The notes beneath the pieces were generated by a model. The model was not told the DNA's origin. It did no database searches and worked only from the letters and a program-made list of their open reading frames with translations. The position numbers and the translations under genes were made by a program. Positions 46,754 through 56,784 of a stretch of 64,000 bases of DNA are shown piece by piece. Each line of letters opens with the position of its first letter. Position 1 is the first letter of the stretch. Source of the stretch: Lacinutrix sp. MedPE-SW (GTDB lineage: Bacteria > Bacteroidota > Bacteroidia > Flavobacteriales > Flavobacteriaceae); assembly GCF_001874145.1 (NCBI RefSeq), contig NZ_MPCX01000005.1:1-64000 (forward strand), in the 5' to 3' direction.

Positions 46754-49195
46754 TTATATTTTTATTTGTAATGTAGTATAAAAATTACGATTTGCCGATG
46801 GTATAATTCCTGGTCCAGGATAACCTGTTGCGCGTCTTGTAAAGTATGCTTTATCTAATACATTATTTATTCCTGCTTCTAATTTAAAGCGTTTGTATTT
46901 ATAAGAAACAGAAACATCTAACACATTGTAACTTGGTATGGTACCAACAATACTATTTAGGTTATCGCCTCCAGGATCGTTACCAGCATCTGTAAACTGT
47001 GATGACAAATATGTATATTGTATGTTTGATAAAAAGTTACCGTAACCAAACTGTAAGCCTGTTTTTATATTTACATCTGGAATAAACTCTACTTTATTAC
47101 CAACGCGTACATCACTACTTGTATTATCGAAGTTTGTTGATGTGTATTCTGAAGTTACAAAAGAAGAATTAATGAAGTAATTAGCACTAAACTTATTGTT
47201 TAAATTAAATAATTTTTTAAGGTTAAAATCTATTAAAGATTCTACACCAAATATTCTAGCATCACCAACATTTACTCGCAATTTACCAACGTTATTTACT
47301 GGCGGAATTACAGCATCTATTAAACCAATTCTATCGTTATAAAACAACCCAAAAACATTGGCATCATAGGATACTAATTGGTTAATATTACCTCTAACAC
47401 CAAGGTCTAAAGTAAAACCAGATTCGTCATCTAAATCTGGATCTACAGCATTAGACGGATTTACAATATTAATATCTCCAAAAGTTATCGAGCGGTAATT
47501 TTGAGAAATATTACCATAAAATTCTAAAGCTTTTGATGCCTTATAACTTAATCCTAAACCTAAAAGTACAAAAGAGCGTTCGTTTTCAATATCTTGATAT
47601 TCTACTCCTGCATCTATTGGATTTCCTGCGCCATCAAAATTAAATGTTTGTCTTGATCCTATACTTTCGGTTTTAATAAATTCAAATCTTGCGCCTGGTG
47701 TTACAGAGAATTTATCGCTTACATAAAAAATATTTTCACCAAAAACTGCAATATTTAAATTTGGGTTATCGTATGCAGATTGTGTTGGGTAAAAAGGATA
47801 ATCATTTATTGCAGAATCAAAATTAGGATCTGCTCCATCACTTCCTGGTCCTTGAGAATAACTATTATCGGCTTTATAAAACTTACCACCAATTAAAAAT
47901 GTAGCTTCCTTATTAAACACATTATACTTTGAGAGTAATCGCGTTTCAAAACCATAGTTATTAAAATCGCTACTTATTAAATCTCTTGCTCCACCAGGAT
48001 CAGATAAATCTGTACGTCTGTCTCTAAAACCTAAAGCTGTTCTATTAGCATCAAGACCAAAAGCGTTAAATGTAAAGTTTGTATTATCAGAAAACTTATG
48101 AGATAATTTTAAATTATATAGTAACCAATCTACTTGAAACCAATTTCGTGCTCTGTTACTTTGGTATGGATCTTCTTCAAATTGGCTATCGTTTAAACCA
48201 CCTGCTTGCTTTGCTAAATATCTTAAATAAGTTACTTCTCCTGTTAGTTTTGTACGCTCATTAAATTGATAACCAATATGTGCAAATGCGTTTTTAGATT
48301 CAAAGTTTGAGTTATCTCTAAAACCATCACCTTTTTTATAATTAAAAAACGAGTAATAGCTTAATTTATTTTTAGTACCACTTACGCTTGTAAAGTTTGT
48401 ATACAAACCATTACTTCCAATGGTGTTTCTTGTAATTAGCTCAAAAGGTTTTGTTGCGTTAGGTTCTTTCATTTTAAAATTAACCAAACCACCAAACTGC
48501 GTTCCATATTGCAAAGATGCAGCACCACGAATAATTTGCACTTCTTTTAAACCTTCGGCTGCTGGTGTATAATAACTTTCTGGATAACCTAAAACATCTG
48601 CACTAATATCATAACCGTTTTGTCTGGTATTAAAACTTGCTGTACGATTAGGATCTAAACCACGACCACCAATATTAAGTTGCAATCCTGCATCGTCGTT
48701 TTGGTATATATTTAATCCAGAAACTTGACTGTATATTTGCCTTGCGTTGTTAGACGCTAAACTTGCCATAGATTGTTCTACTAAAACAACCTCTGTTTTT
48801 TTACCTGCATAAATTGCAGTTTCCTCAACATCTTTTAAGCGTTTTAAAGCAAATACTTTTGCTTTTCTAGAAGATATTTCAACCTCAGATAGTGTTTCGG
48901 CTAAAGGCAGTAAATTAATTTCTATTGTACTATTACCTGTCACTACTTGCTCTACAACTTCATAATTGTATGAAAAAAATACAATAGTAAGGTTTTGCTT
49001 TTCGGTTTCAAATTCAAAAAAACCAGAAGTATTGGTTGTAGTTAACAATCCTGCATCTTTATCGTAAACCTCTACGTTTACAATAGGTTGATTGTTAGAG
49101 GCGTCTGTAATTGTTCCAGATATTTTGTTTTGGGCAATGGCTATAGCTGCTAATAAAAAGCAAATGAAAAATAATTTATAATCCTTTAATCTCAT
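46754..49195 (-). CDS. TonB-dependent outer-membrane receptor
   Basis: 813 residues. Signal peptide (LFFICFLLAAIAIAQ), a carboxypeptidase-regulatory-like domain (NKISGTITDASNNQPIVNVE, about 22-100), a TonB-box-like segment (LSEVEISSRK), plug domain with IYSQVSGLNIY, GLKEVQIIRGAASLQYGTQF, and a large barrel ending in a Phe-less but aromatic-adjacent strand (NFYTTLQIKI). Related to iron-citrate or siderophore receptors in the plug. The gene overlaps the HTTM gene by 20 bases and is transcribed after it. An iron or metal-chelate substrate is inferred from neighbours. Confidence 0.92.
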   Translation of the reverse strand: MRLKDYKLFFICFLLAAIAIAQNKISGTITDASNNQPIVNVEVYDKDAGLLTTTNTSGFFEFETEKQNLTIVFFSYNYEVVEQVVTGNSTIEINLLPLAETLSEVEISSRKAKVFALKRLKDVEETAIYAGKKTEVVLVEQSMASLASNNARQIYSQVSGLNIYQNDDAGLQLNIGGRGLDPNRTASFNTRQNGYDISADVLGYPESYYTPAAEGLKEVQIIRGAASLQYGTQFGGLVNFKMKEPNATKPFELITRNTIGSNGLYTNFTSVSGTKNKLSYYSFFNYKKGDGFRDNSNFESKNAFAHIGYQFNERTKLTGEVTYLRYLAKQAGGLNDSQFEEDPYQSNRARNWFQVDWLLYNLKLSHKFSDNTNFTFNAFGLDANRTALGFRDRRTDLSDPGGARDLISSDFNNYGFETRLLSKYNVFNKEATFLIGGKFYKADNSYSQGPGSDGADPNFDSAINDYPFYPTQSAYDNPNLNIAVFGENIFYVSDKFSVTPGARFEFIKTESIGSRQTFNFDGAGNPIDAGVEYQDIENERSFVLLGLGLSYKASKALEFYGNISQNYRSITFGDINIVNPSNAVDPDLDDESGFTLDLGVRGNINQLVSYDANVFGLFYNDRIGLIDAVIPPVNNVGKLRVNVGDARIFGVESLIDFNLKKLFNLNNKFSANYFINSSFVTSEYTSTNFDNTSSDVRVGNKVEFIPDVNIKTGLQFGYGNFLSNIQYTYLSSQFTDAGNDPGGDNLNSIVGTIPSYNVLDVSVSYKYKRFKLEAGINNVLDKAYFTRRATGYPGPGIIPSANRNFYTTLQIKI

Positions 49196-50537
49196 CGTTA
49201 AATGGTAAAATCCAAAATTTGGGTTTAAATGTTTCTTTTTCGGCGTACAAATTTACGGTTTCATCTACAAACGGCGCACTTAATCTTCCGTTTAATGCAA
49301 CATAACTTTTAGCATATACTTCTACATGCTCATGACCTTGCTTTTTAAAATGGTCACCAAGGTAGTGTGCATATTCTAAAATAAAATCGGGTTGAAAACT
49401 CATTTGCTTTTCTTGTAATGGTGTTAAAAAATCATCATTCTGAACATAAAAAAACGCTTTTGTTTTTCCGTTTACAATTTTAAATGTCGTGTTTCCCATT
49501 TTTTCCATTAACATCACGCGCCATGAAAACCTGTAACCTTCTTCGGTCCAGAATAGCTCGCCTGGATACAACAAATAACGAAAAGGTATAAGTAATTGTA
49601 AGGCTAAAAACAAAGTTACTATTGGTAGCACTAAGGTTTTTCTTTTTAATTTGAAAACAGATTTTGTTTCTATCGCTTTCGCGGAAGGAATTCGTAATAG
49701 TTTTTTACTATATCTTATTATTTTATTATGAAAATTTGCATCAAAGAAAATAAGCGCACTAACAATCATGACATACGGAAACATCCCAATTGGAAATAAT
49801 ACTCTTGTAAACACATGAAAAATCACAACCAATACAAAAGCAAAACCGCGTGTTTTTTTATAGAGTAATAAAAACGGAATACACAAATCATACAGCATAC
49901 CAGACCAACTCATAGCAAAGTGAAACCAGTTTTGATGCATTAAAGTTTCGCCTATAAACGGAATATCATATTTAGATGGTAACCACGTTTTTAACGGTTG
50001 TGCTTTTAATAACCAATCGCTATTAATTTTTGCTAATCCTGCGTAAAAATAGACAATACCTAATAGCAGTTTAATACTATCTATTGTCCATCGTGGTATG
50101 TTTTTATATTGAATTTTATTACGGTAAGCATCTATAGAGAAGTATGCATTTGCCGGTAAAAAAATCATGATAAAGCTTAAAACACTTATAAAATAGTAAT
50201 GGTTTAAATACGTAGTTTTCTCCATTAACTCTATATAAGTAAAGCTTAAAAAGAAGGCTATAATTGCTAATCTATATTTAAAACCTAGTGCCACTAAAAG
50301 CGAAGCGATTCCGCAGATAATAAATAAAATATAGGTATAATCGCCTAAAGTTTTTACCCACTCAAAACCGTAATATTTAAAATGAAATTGTGGTTGTATG
50401 TAAATGGTTTCTATCCAACCTTTTGCCCAATAACGAATAATACTATACAACATCATTAAACCAAAACCAATACGAAACACAGCTAAAGGTGCTGCATTTG
50501 TAGTTGCGTTTAAGTATGATTTAATGCTGCTATTCAT
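49176..50537 (-). CDS. HTTM-domain (vitamin K carboxylase-like) membrane protein
   Basis: 453 residues. Several transmembrane helices in the first two thirds (about 17-38, 60-88, 93-130, 150-170, 225-265, 300-325) of the HTTM family, homologous to gamma-glutamyl carboxylase. Pieces: VFRIGFGLMMLYSIIRYW, LLLGIVYFYAGLAKINSDW, HQNWFHFAMSWSGMLYDL. The C-terminal soluble part (about 340-453) is unassigned. In Bacteroidota such genes often sit beside imelysin and TonB receptor genes, as here. Function in uptake unknown; a hairpin 6 to 40 bases before its start may dampen read-through from the imelysin gene. Confidence 0.85.
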   Translation of the reverse strand: MNSSIKSYLNATTNAAPLAVFRIGFGLMMLYSIIRYWAKGWIETIYIQPQFHFKYYGFEWVKTLGDYTYILFIICGIASLLVALGFKYRLAIIAFFLSFTYIELMEKTTYLNHYYFISVLSFIMIFLPANAYFSIDAYRNKIQYKNIPRWTIDSIKLLLGIVYFYAGLAKINSDWLLKAQPLKTWLPSKYDIPFIGETLMHQNWFHFAMSWSGMLYDLCIPFLLLYKKTRGFAFVLVVIFHVFTRVLFPIGMFPYVMIVSALIFFDANFHNKIIRYSKKLLRIPSAKAIETKSVFKLKRKTLVLPIVTLFLALQLLIPFRYLLYPGELFWTEEGYRFSWRVMLMEKMGNTTFKIVNGKTKAFFYVQNDDFLTPLQEKQMSFQPDFILEYAHYLGDHFKKQGHEHVEVYAKSYVALNGRLSAPFVDETVNLYAEKETFKPKFWILPFNDEIKGL

Positions 50538-50545
50538 AATGCAAA

Positions 50546-50579
50546 AAAAAGGTTGCCCGTTTAAATAGACAACCTTTTT
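50546..50579 (-). terminator. Hairpin just before the HTTM start
   Basis: Stem AAAAAGGTTG / CAACCTTTTT (50546-50555 with 50570-50579), followed on the minus strand by eight T. It has terminator shape but sits inside the gene cluster, between imelysin and HTTM, with the ATG at 50537 just beyond. Confidence 0.7.
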
Positions 50580-50597
50580 ATTTATTTTGTTTTAATG

Positions 50598-51695
50598 TTA
50601 ATCTCCATCTGCATCAACATAAGATACACTTACGTTAAAAGCGGATAACATATCGGACTTTAATGAAACAACTGCTAATTGTAATGCATCGTAAGCTTCC
50701 GTCATTTTTGTGTTATCTGTTTCTACCTGAGTTTTTAAATTTGTATTTAATGCTTCAATTTTTGTTCTTGCTGCATCAAAACGGTCATTTATTACTTCGG
50801 CTAAATCATTTCTATCTAAAGCTATTAAATAATTTTTATAGCTTTCTCCTTCAATATTACTGTTAATTGCTTTTCCATTAAACACATCTTGTACAGCGTT
50901 TAATGCTTCTAATAATAAAGTTCTAGAGTTATCTTCTTTATATAAAACCTCTACTTTAGAAGGTAATGGTGTACTAGAAAACACACCTGCTGGAATCCCT
51001 ACTTTATCTGCTCTAAGGCGTTTTTCGTAATAAAAAACATAAGCGTTTAAAGTTTGGTTTACTGCGCCAGAGGCTACGTTAGCAGTATTTGTAATGTAGT
51101 TATCTCTGTAACCTGAAGTCCAATCTGTTAAAACAGTATTGGTTAGTGTTTGCATTCTATCTATTAAGTCTGACAGGTAGTTACTATAATTAGCATTAGA
51201 TAAAGTAGTTAAAATAGCTGCATCGTTATCTGCAACACCATATAACATATAATCTACTGCAGGAAAACCTACAGCATCGTTATTGTTTACGCTTGATAAA
51301 TCGTAATTACCATTGGCGATGTTGTTTTCAATATCTGTAGTATTGGTTGGGTAAATATTCATTTGCTCTTCGAACAAAATTTCCTCTGCCTTACCTATTT
51401 GAAACATTTGTACGGCTTGAAACGACTGGTAAGCATTAAACCAATTGGTTCTTAATGTTTCTAAATTTGTTTGGTTTACATTGGCTACAAATGCATTTTT
51501 AGAGTCTACTAAAGTACTTAAATCTGTACTTAAATTCTGGTAGCCAGGAATAATAATATTATCTGCAATGTTTGTTAGCATTGCTGTTCTATTGTAAGTA
51601 TCACTTGAGTTGTTTCCTGAATTAGAATCGTCTGAACTTGAGCACGCAAGTATTGCAGATACTACAAGTGTTACTAATATTATTCTTTTTAACAT
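50598..51695 (-). CDS. Imelysin-like lipoprotein
   Basis: 365 residues with a lipoprotein signal (LVTLVVSAILACSSSDDS). Helical body of the imelysin/M75 type: LSTLVDSKNAFVANVNQTNL, EILFEEQMNIYPTN and the helix-turn motif AVGFPAVDYMLYG, which takes the place of the GxHxxE metal-binding signature and lacks its histidine. EfeO and IrpA, in the same superfamily, are iron-uptake proteins. Here it follows a DUF4856 lipoprotein and precedes HTTM and TonB genes. Ends with VSYVDADGD. Own -7 element. Confidence 0.88.
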   Translation of the reverse strand: MLKRIILVTLVVSAILACSSSDDSNSGNNSSDTYNRTAMLTNIADNIIIPGYQNLSTDLSTLVDSKNAFVANVNQTNLETLRTNWFNAYQSFQAVQMFQIGKAEEILFEEQMNIYPTNTTDIENNIANGNYDLSSVNNNDAVGFPAVDYMLYGVADNDAAILTTLSNANYSNYLSDLIDRMQTLTNTVLTDWTSGYRDNYITNTANVASGAVNQTLNAYVFYYEKRLRADKVGIPAGVFSSTPLPSKVEVLYKEDNSRTLLLEALNAVQDVFNGKAINSNIEGESYKNYLIALDRNDLAEVINDRFDAARTKIEALNTNLKTQVETDNTKMTEAYDALQLAVVSLKSDMLSAFNVSVSYVDADGD

Positions 51696-51721
51696 GCTAT
51701 TATTTTTTTGTTTTCAGTTTG

Positions 51722-51729
51722 CAAAAATA
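51722..51729 (-). promoter_or_regulatory. -7 element before imelysin
   Basis: CAAAAATA on plus reads TATTTTTG on minus, 27 bases before the ATG. It lies between the terminator-like hairpin and the gene, so imelysin may have its own start of transcription. Confidence 0.5.
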
Positions 51730-51732
51730 TTA

Positions 51733-51765
51733 AATAGTAGCCTCTTAAAAAAAGAGGCTACTATT
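51733..51765 (-). terminator. Terminator-like hairpin between DUF4856 and imelysin genes
   Basis: Fourteen-pair stem AATAGTAGCCTCTT / AAGAGGCTACTATT (51733-51746 with 51752-51765), loop AAAAA, with AT-rich downstream sequence on the minus strand. Confidence 0.75.
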
Positions 51766-51784
51766 AAAAAACTAACCTTAAAAA

Positions 51785-52993
51785 TTAACTTCCTGCTTGT
51801 TCAGTTGTAAAGCTAAACTCTGCCGAAATTTCGTTAGATATTGTATCTAAAGTTTCTTGAGTTATATCCCAAAAACCATTTCCTTCCATTAATGAATCTG
51901 TATAAAAAAGCACTTCGTCTTTAGATAAGTAAGGTGCATTTGTTCCTGGCTTTCTTGTAAATTGTAAGCTATAAACAAAACCATATCCTTCAGATAAGCT
52001 ATGAAATGCAGAAGCCCAATCTGAACCTAAATCTGCTTTTCCTTGTTGTAAATAGTATACTGCTCTTATTGCAATAATTTCAGAAATTTTTTCTTTTATA
52101 ATATTTGCTTGTGCATCACGTAGCTCGTAATTTTTAGCAACAATTGCAGCACGACCTAATTTAAAAGCATTGTAAATTTCCATTGCAATACCTGCAAAGT
52201 CTTCGTCTCCTTCTACTCTAGATAAGTATTTATTTAAAAAGTTATCTGCGCCTAAAACTGGTACTGCTGGGTTTGCTTCGTTACCGTATAAGTAACCATA
52301 AGCTTCATCCCATTTATGCTCCATTGTAGTATAGTTGCTATCGCCATCTAATACATCTGCATCATTATTTGTTCTATTATCACCTGCATCTAAAACTGCT
52401 GGGCTTAAATAGTTATTTACTATTTGGTCTACCATTAATGCACCTATTAAACCTTTTGCGAATGCTTGGTTATATTCTAAACCTTTTTCGCTTACGTATC
52501 TTGTAGAACCACCACCAGCTTCTTGAATAGAACCTGCAACTCCTGCGCTTGCGTCTGTATCCCAATTAGGAAATACAGTGTTTACTTGTTCTTCTATAAA
52601 AAAATCAAATGTTGCTTTAATTGTAGCAGCATCTGTTGTATTTGCAGCATAATAATCTGTAGAAGCAGCTGTTTTACTTCTTACACTTTTATTTGATGCA
52701 TTTAAGGCAGCATCACTAAAATCGTTTGCGCCTTCTTGATGAGCAAACATATTATCTAAAATAGTTTCAGTATTTGCAGTATCTAATAAGCCAGAAACAA
52801 TTTCCTGAGCCATTTGTATACGTGTTGTTTGACCACTAAAGCTCACTGTTGTGTTGCCATCTCTTTCAAAAACATAAGTATCTGGAGCTGATACATTATT
52901 TGTTTCAATTATAACACTTGTGTCATCATCACTTGAACAAGATGATAATGTTATTGTTGCTAAAGCTGCAAAACCTAATACTAGTTTATTCAT
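51785..52993 (-). CDS. DUF4856-type lipoprotein
   Basis: 402 residues with a lipoprotein signal (LVLGFAALATITLSSCSSDDD). Body begins VSAPDTYVFERDGNTTVSF, matching the DUF4856 family, and is helical, with NDADVLDGDSNYTTMEHKWDE followed by AYGYLYGNEANP and a long stretch ending FSFTTEQAGS. I believe this family is found beside imelysin genes in Bacteroidota and may be a diverged metal-binding relative. Function unproved. It is the first gene of the cluster. Confidence 0.82.
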   Translation of the reverse strand: MNKLVLGFAALATITLSSCSSDDDTSVIIETNNVSAPDTYVFERDGNTTVSFSGQTTRIQMAQEIVSGLLDTANTETILDNMFAHQEGANDFSDAALNASNKSVRSKTAASTDYYAANTTDAATIKATFDFFIEEQVNTVFPNWDTDASAGVAGSIQEAGGGSTRYVSEKGLEYNQAFAKGLIGALMVDQIVNNYLSPAVLDAGDNRTNNDADVLDGDSNYTTMEHKWDEAYGYLYGNEANPAVPVLGADNFLNKYLSRVEGDEDFAGIAMEIYNAFKLGRAAIVAKNYELRDAQANIIKEKISEIIAIRAVYYLQQGKADLGSDWASAFHSLSEGYGFVYSLQFTRKPGTNAPYLSKDEVLFYTDSLMEGNGFWDITQETLDTISNEISAEFSFTTEQAGS

Positions 52994-53058
52994 TTCTAAT
53001 AAAATTATTTTATTTATTATTATTTAGACTAATTACAAATAGAACTGTAATTTGATTG

Positions 53059-53066
53059 CAAAAATA
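53059..53066 (-). promoter_or_regulatory. -7 element for the DUF4856 gene
   Basis: CAAAAATA on plus reads TATTTTTG on minus, 66 bases before the ATG. No convincing -33 box. No iron-box operator could be recognised by eye. Confidence 0.4.
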
Positions 53067-53198
53067 GAACTGAAAAATAGTTTACGCAAGTTTATTTAGA
53101 TTAAATTTAAATAAAGATTATGAAATTAATGTAGTTTACTGAAAAACAATTAAATGCAATTTATATTTAACAAATACAAATTGTAATTTAAATCTAGA

Positions 53199-54062
53199 TT
53201 AGTGGTATTTAGAGAAGATTTTAGTAGCTTCATTATAACTACTTTCAAAACACATAGCATTTAGATTGTGTGCTTTTTTAGTTGTTAAATACGATAGTAC
53301 TTTTTCGGTTGGCATATTACCTGTTAAATCGTCTTTAGCCATTGGACAACCACCAAAACCTTGTATTGCGCCATCAAAACGGCGACATCCAGCTTTGTAT
53401 GCTGCATCTACTTTTTCAAACCAAGTGGTTGGAGTTGTGTGTAAGTGTGCGCCAAACTCAATGTCTTTATATTGTGGAATTAAATTAGAGAATAAATAAT
53501 CTATATTTTCTGGATTAGATGTACCAACAGTATCACTAAGTGAAAGTATTTTAACGCCCATTTTACTTAAACGTTCTGTCCACTCTCCTACTATATCGAC
53601 ATTCCAAGGATCACCATACGGATTTCCAAAACCCATAGAAATATAAACAACCACCTCTTTATTAGCTTGGTCTGCTCTATTTAAGATCTCTTGTAGCGTA
53701 ACAATAGATTGCGCGATAGTTTTATGCGTGTTACGCATTTGAAAATTCTCGGAAATTGAAAACGGATAACCTAAATAATCTATTTCTGGATGTGTACAAG
53801 CATCATTTGCACCACGCGTATTGGCTATTATAGATAATAATTTACTTGTTGTTTTACTTAAGTCTAACTGCGCTAAAACTTCGGCAGTATCTACCATTTG
53901 CGGTATTGCTTTTGGTGATACAAAACTTCCAAAATCGATAGTATCAAAACCAACACGAAGTAAAGATTGTATGTATTGTACTTTCTTTTCGGTTGGAATA
54001 AAATCTTTAATGCCTTGCATGGCATCTCTTGGACATTCTATAACTTTTACGTGGTTTGACAT
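53199..54062 (-). CDS. Hydroxymethylglutaryl-CoA lyase
   Basis: Splits HMG-CoA into acetoacetate and acetyl-CoA, last step of leucine breakdown. 287 residues. Motifs: VIECPRDAMQGIKDFIPTEKK (catalytic Arg/Asp), the barrel segment FGAHLHTTPTTW (metal-binding histidines) and the signature AIQGFGGCPMAKDDLTGNMPTE with the catalytic Cys. Length matches the bacterial family. Monocistronic. Confidence 0.93.
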   Translation of the reverse strand: MSNHVKVIECPRDAMQGIKDFIPTEKKVQYIQSLLRVGFDTIDFGSFVSPKAIPQMVDTAEVLAQLDLSKTTSKLLSIIANTRGANDACTHPEIDYLGYPFSISENFQMRNTHKTIAQSIVTLQEILNRADQANKEVVVYISMGFGNPYGDPWNVDIVGEWTERLSKMGVKILSLSDTVGTSNPENIDYLFSNLIPQYKDIEFGAHLHTTPTTWFEKVDAAYKAGCRRFDGAIQGFGGCPMAKDDLTGNMPTEKVLSYLTTKKAHNLNAMCFESSYNEATKIFSKYH

Positions 54063-54092
54063 GTATTAATTCAATTTCAGTATAAAAATAGG

Positions 54093-54719
54093 CTATTTTT
54101 TTGAGAAAAATATAAAAATCGCAATACCAACAAACACAACTATTTGTAACCACTTTAAAATCAAACCTATATTTTTATGAGATTTTAAATAGGTAGAAAT
54201 TGAGCCTGCTAAAATGGCGACTAAAGAGAATATTACAAACGACGTTGCCATAAACAGAAAACCAAGTATATAAAACTGTTTTACAGTACTAAGTGTTTCA
54301 GAAAACAAAAAACCAGGAAAGAAAGCTAAAAAGAAAATAGAAACCTTTGGGTTTAACACGTTCATTATAACACCTTGTTTAAACAGTTGCCACATACTTT
54401 TTTTAGGAACTGCCGTGTCGTTTAATTCTACTTTTGCATCACTTTTGTAAACTTTAAATGCTAAGTATAAAAGATAGGCTGCACCTAAACATTTTATTAT
54501 AAAAAATAATATATCGTTTTCTTTTATAATGGCCGATACTCCAAAGGCAACTAAAGTTGTATGCACTAAACATCCAGAAATTAATCCACAAACTGTGGCC
54601 AAACCGTACTTTGTACCGTTAACAATACTTTGCATTAATACATATATATTGTCTGGTCCTGGAGATATGGCTAATGCCGAAGTTGCTATAACAAATGCTA
54701 AAAGTGTTTCGTAATTCAA
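54093..54719 (-). CDS. LysE-family amino-acid exporter
   Basis: 208 residues with six predicted transmembrane helices. Starts MNYETLLAFVIATSALAISP, then GPDNIYVLMQSIVNG (family signature); contains CGLISGCLVHTTLVAFGVSA and GVIMNVLNPKVSIFFLAFFP. LysE/RhtB exporters move amino acids out of the cell; the specific one is unknown. It lies upstream of HMG-CoA lyase with 30 bases between, so co-transcription is possible. Confidence 0.9.
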   Translation of the reverse strand: MNYETLLAFVIATSALAISPGPDNIYVLMQSIVNGTKYGLATVCGLISGCLVHTTLVAFGVSAIIKENDILFFIIKCLGAAYLLYLAFKVYKSDAKVELNDTAVPKKSMWQLFKQGVIMNVLNPKVSIFFLAFFPGFLFSETLSTVKQFYILGFLFMATSFVIFSLVAILAGSISTYLKSHKNIGLILKWLQIVVFVGIAIFIFFSKK

Positions 54720-54826
54720 ATTTAAAATTTTGAGCTAAAAATAATATTTTATTACAGTCTGACACTGTTTCTGTAAGTTTTATATTGAAAAAACGACTGT
54801 TATTAAAACACTTATCTTTTTTGAAT

Positions 54827-55744
54827 ATGAAAAACTTTACCTTCTTAAATTTTATTTTATTTACAGTTGTTCTTCTATTCAGCAGTAATAGTAATGCACA
54901 AAGTACCGCTATTTACGATGTTACGTTTAATAGCACATGGAACGCAACAGAGCACACATCTATTCCTGCAAACGATCACTTTTCTAATCTTGTTGGTGCA
55001 ACGCATAAAAATGAAAACGAATATTTTCAATTAGGGCAAAATGCTTCAGTAGGAATAAAAGATATGGCAGAATTAGGAAATAATACTGCATTAATGAATG
55101 AGGTTCAAAACTCATCGAATACAAAGGAATGGTTTAACACTTCATTTTCACCAAATAATGCAGAGTTTGGTTCGGCTACTATTTCTAATATTGAAGTTGA
55201 TGAAGAACACCATTTACTTACACTTGTGTCTATGATTGCGCCAAGTCCAGATTGGTTTATTGCTGTAAATAGTATTGATTTAAGAAACGATACCAATACC
55301 AATTGGAAACCTACTTTTACTATAGATGTTTTTGTTTACGATGCTGGTACAGATAGTGGTAGCAATTACAATTCGGCAGATGCGCCAACAAATCCGCAAG
55401 TTGCAATTTCTATGATTAATGGATCGCCTTTTAACGGCAATAAAGTAGGTGAATTAACAGTAACTTTTAAATCTTCAACACTTAGCACAGGTGAATTTCA
55501 ACAAGAAGAAAACTTAAAGGTTTTTCCAAATCCGTCAAGCGGAATAATAAACATTTCAAGCAATAATAATTTAAGTACAATTCAAGTTTACAATATTCTT
55601 GGTAGTAAAGTTAAAGACTTAAACGTAGCGAATAGAAACAGTATTTTTCAACTTAATTTTTCAGATTTAAATAAAGGTGTGTATTTACTTAAACTTAATA
55701 GTAGTAACGGAAACTCTAAAACCCAAAAACTAATTTTACAATAA
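54827..55744 (+). CDS. Type IX-secreted spondin-domain protein
   Basis: 305 residues from the ATG at 54827 ([20 protein letters not shown], signal peptide); an in-frame TTG at 54785 would add 14 unneeded residues. Residues about 30-200 fit a spondin N-terminal domain: [49 protein letters not shown] and [10 protein letters not shown]. The last 75 residues are a type IX sorting domain: [17 protein letters not shown] and ILGSKVKDL through [12 protein letters not shown], ending LILQ. Probably cell-surface or released. Overlaps pyrD by 9 bases. Confidence 0.9.
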   Translation: MKNFTFLNFILFTVVLLFSSNSNAQSTAIYDVTFNSTWNATEHTSIPANDHFSNLVGATHKNENEYFQLGQNASVGIKDMAELGNNTALMNEVQNSSNTKEWFNTSFSPNNAEFGSATISNIEVDEEHHLLTLVSMIAPSPDWFIAVNSIDLRNDTNTNWKPTFTIDVFVYDAGTDSGSNYNSADAPTNPQVAISMINGSPFNGNKVGELTVTFKSSTLSTGEFQQEENLKVFPNPSSGIINISSNNNLSTIQVYNILGSKVKDLNVANRNSIFQLNFSDLNKGVYLLKLNSSNGNSKTQKLILQ

Positions 55745-56761
55745 CGCTTTATTTATTTGTTTTACTAGCGATGGACCTTCGTAAATAAAGCCTGTATATA
55801 TTTGAACTAAGTCTGCTCCTGCTTCAATTTTCTCTAAAGCATCTTTTGCAGAGTGTATTCCGCCAACACCAATTATTGGAAACGCTTTGTTACTTTTTTG
55901 AGATAGATATTTTATAACCTGAGTAGATTTTTCTTTAATTGGTTGCCCGCTTAAACCGCCGTTTCCTATTTCGGCTAACCTTTTATCTGTAGCTTTTAAA
56001 CCTGTTCTATCTGTAGAAGTATTACTGGCAATAACACCATCTAAACTTGTTTCTTGTACTAGTTCCACAATTTCGTCTAATTGACCGTTGTTTAAATCTG
56101 GAGCAATTTTTAATACAATTGGTTTTTGAGTTTTAAAAGTAGTATTTGCTTTTTGCACAGTACCAATAAGTTCTAACAAATAATCTTTGTCATTTAATTT
56201 TGCATGACTACCAACATTTGGGCAACTTACATTAAGCACAAAGTAATCTACATAAGGATGTAAAGCATTAAAACATTCCAGATAATCTTTAGTATAATCT
56301 TCTGGTTTTGTTTGCGTGTTTTTACCAATATTACCACCAATAATAAGTTTTCCTTTATTCTTTTTTAATTGAGAAATAGCAGCATCAAGACCTTCGTTAT
56401 TAAAACCCATTCTGTTTATAATACCTTTATCGTCTTTTAACCTAAACAAACGCTTTTTAGGATTCCCAACTTGACCTTTAGGTGTTACTGTACCTATTTC
56501 TATAAAGCCAAAACCAAAGTTTGCAAGTTCATTATACAATACAGCATTTTTATCGAAACCTGCTGCTAAACCTACTGGATTTTTAAAGGTTAAACCAAAG
56601 AGTTTGCGTTCTAGTTTAGCATCTTCTACCACATATAAACTTCTATAAAGTGAAGCCATACCTGGTATCTTACAAGTAAATTTTATTAACGAAAATGTAA
56701 AGTGATGAACCTTTTCTGGATCGAAAAGAAAAAATAGTGGGCGTAGTAGTGCTTTGTACAT
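55736..56761 (-). CDS. pyrD: Dihydroorotate dehydrogenase (quinone)
   Basis: Membrane-associated class 2 enzyme of pyrimidine synthesis. 341 residues from [20 protein letters not shown] at 56761. An ATG at 56779 overlaps the -7 element and is not on the transcript. Motifs: [49 protein letters not shown] (catalytic base Ser) and [14 protein letters not shown] and [15 protein letters not shown]. Converges on the spondin gene with a 9-base overlap. Confidence 0.95.
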   Translation of the reverse strand: MYKALLRPLFFLFDPEKVHHFTFSLIKFTCKIPGMASLYRSLYVVEDAKLERKLFGLTFKNPVGLAAGFDKNAVLYNELANFGFGFIEIGTVTPKGQVGNPKKRLFRLKDDKGIINRMGFNNEGLDAAISQLKKNKGKLIIGGNIGKNTQTKPEDYTKDYLECFNALHPYVDYFVLNVSCPNVGSHAKLNDKDYLLELIGTVQKANTTFKTQKPIVLKIAPDLNNGQLDEIVELVQETSLDGVIASNTSTDRTGLKATDKRLAEIGNGGLSGQPIKEKSTQVIKYLSQKSNKAFPIIGVGGIHSAKDALEKIEAGADLVQIYTGFIYEGPSLVKQINKALL

Positions 56762-56776
56762 GTAGTAATGTTTGCA

Positions 56777-56784
56777 CAAAAGTA
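56777..56784 (-). promoter_or_regulatory. -7 element of pyrD
   Basis: CAAAAGTA on plus reads TACTTTTG on minus. Transcription near 56771 rules out the ATG at 56779. Confidence 0.5.
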
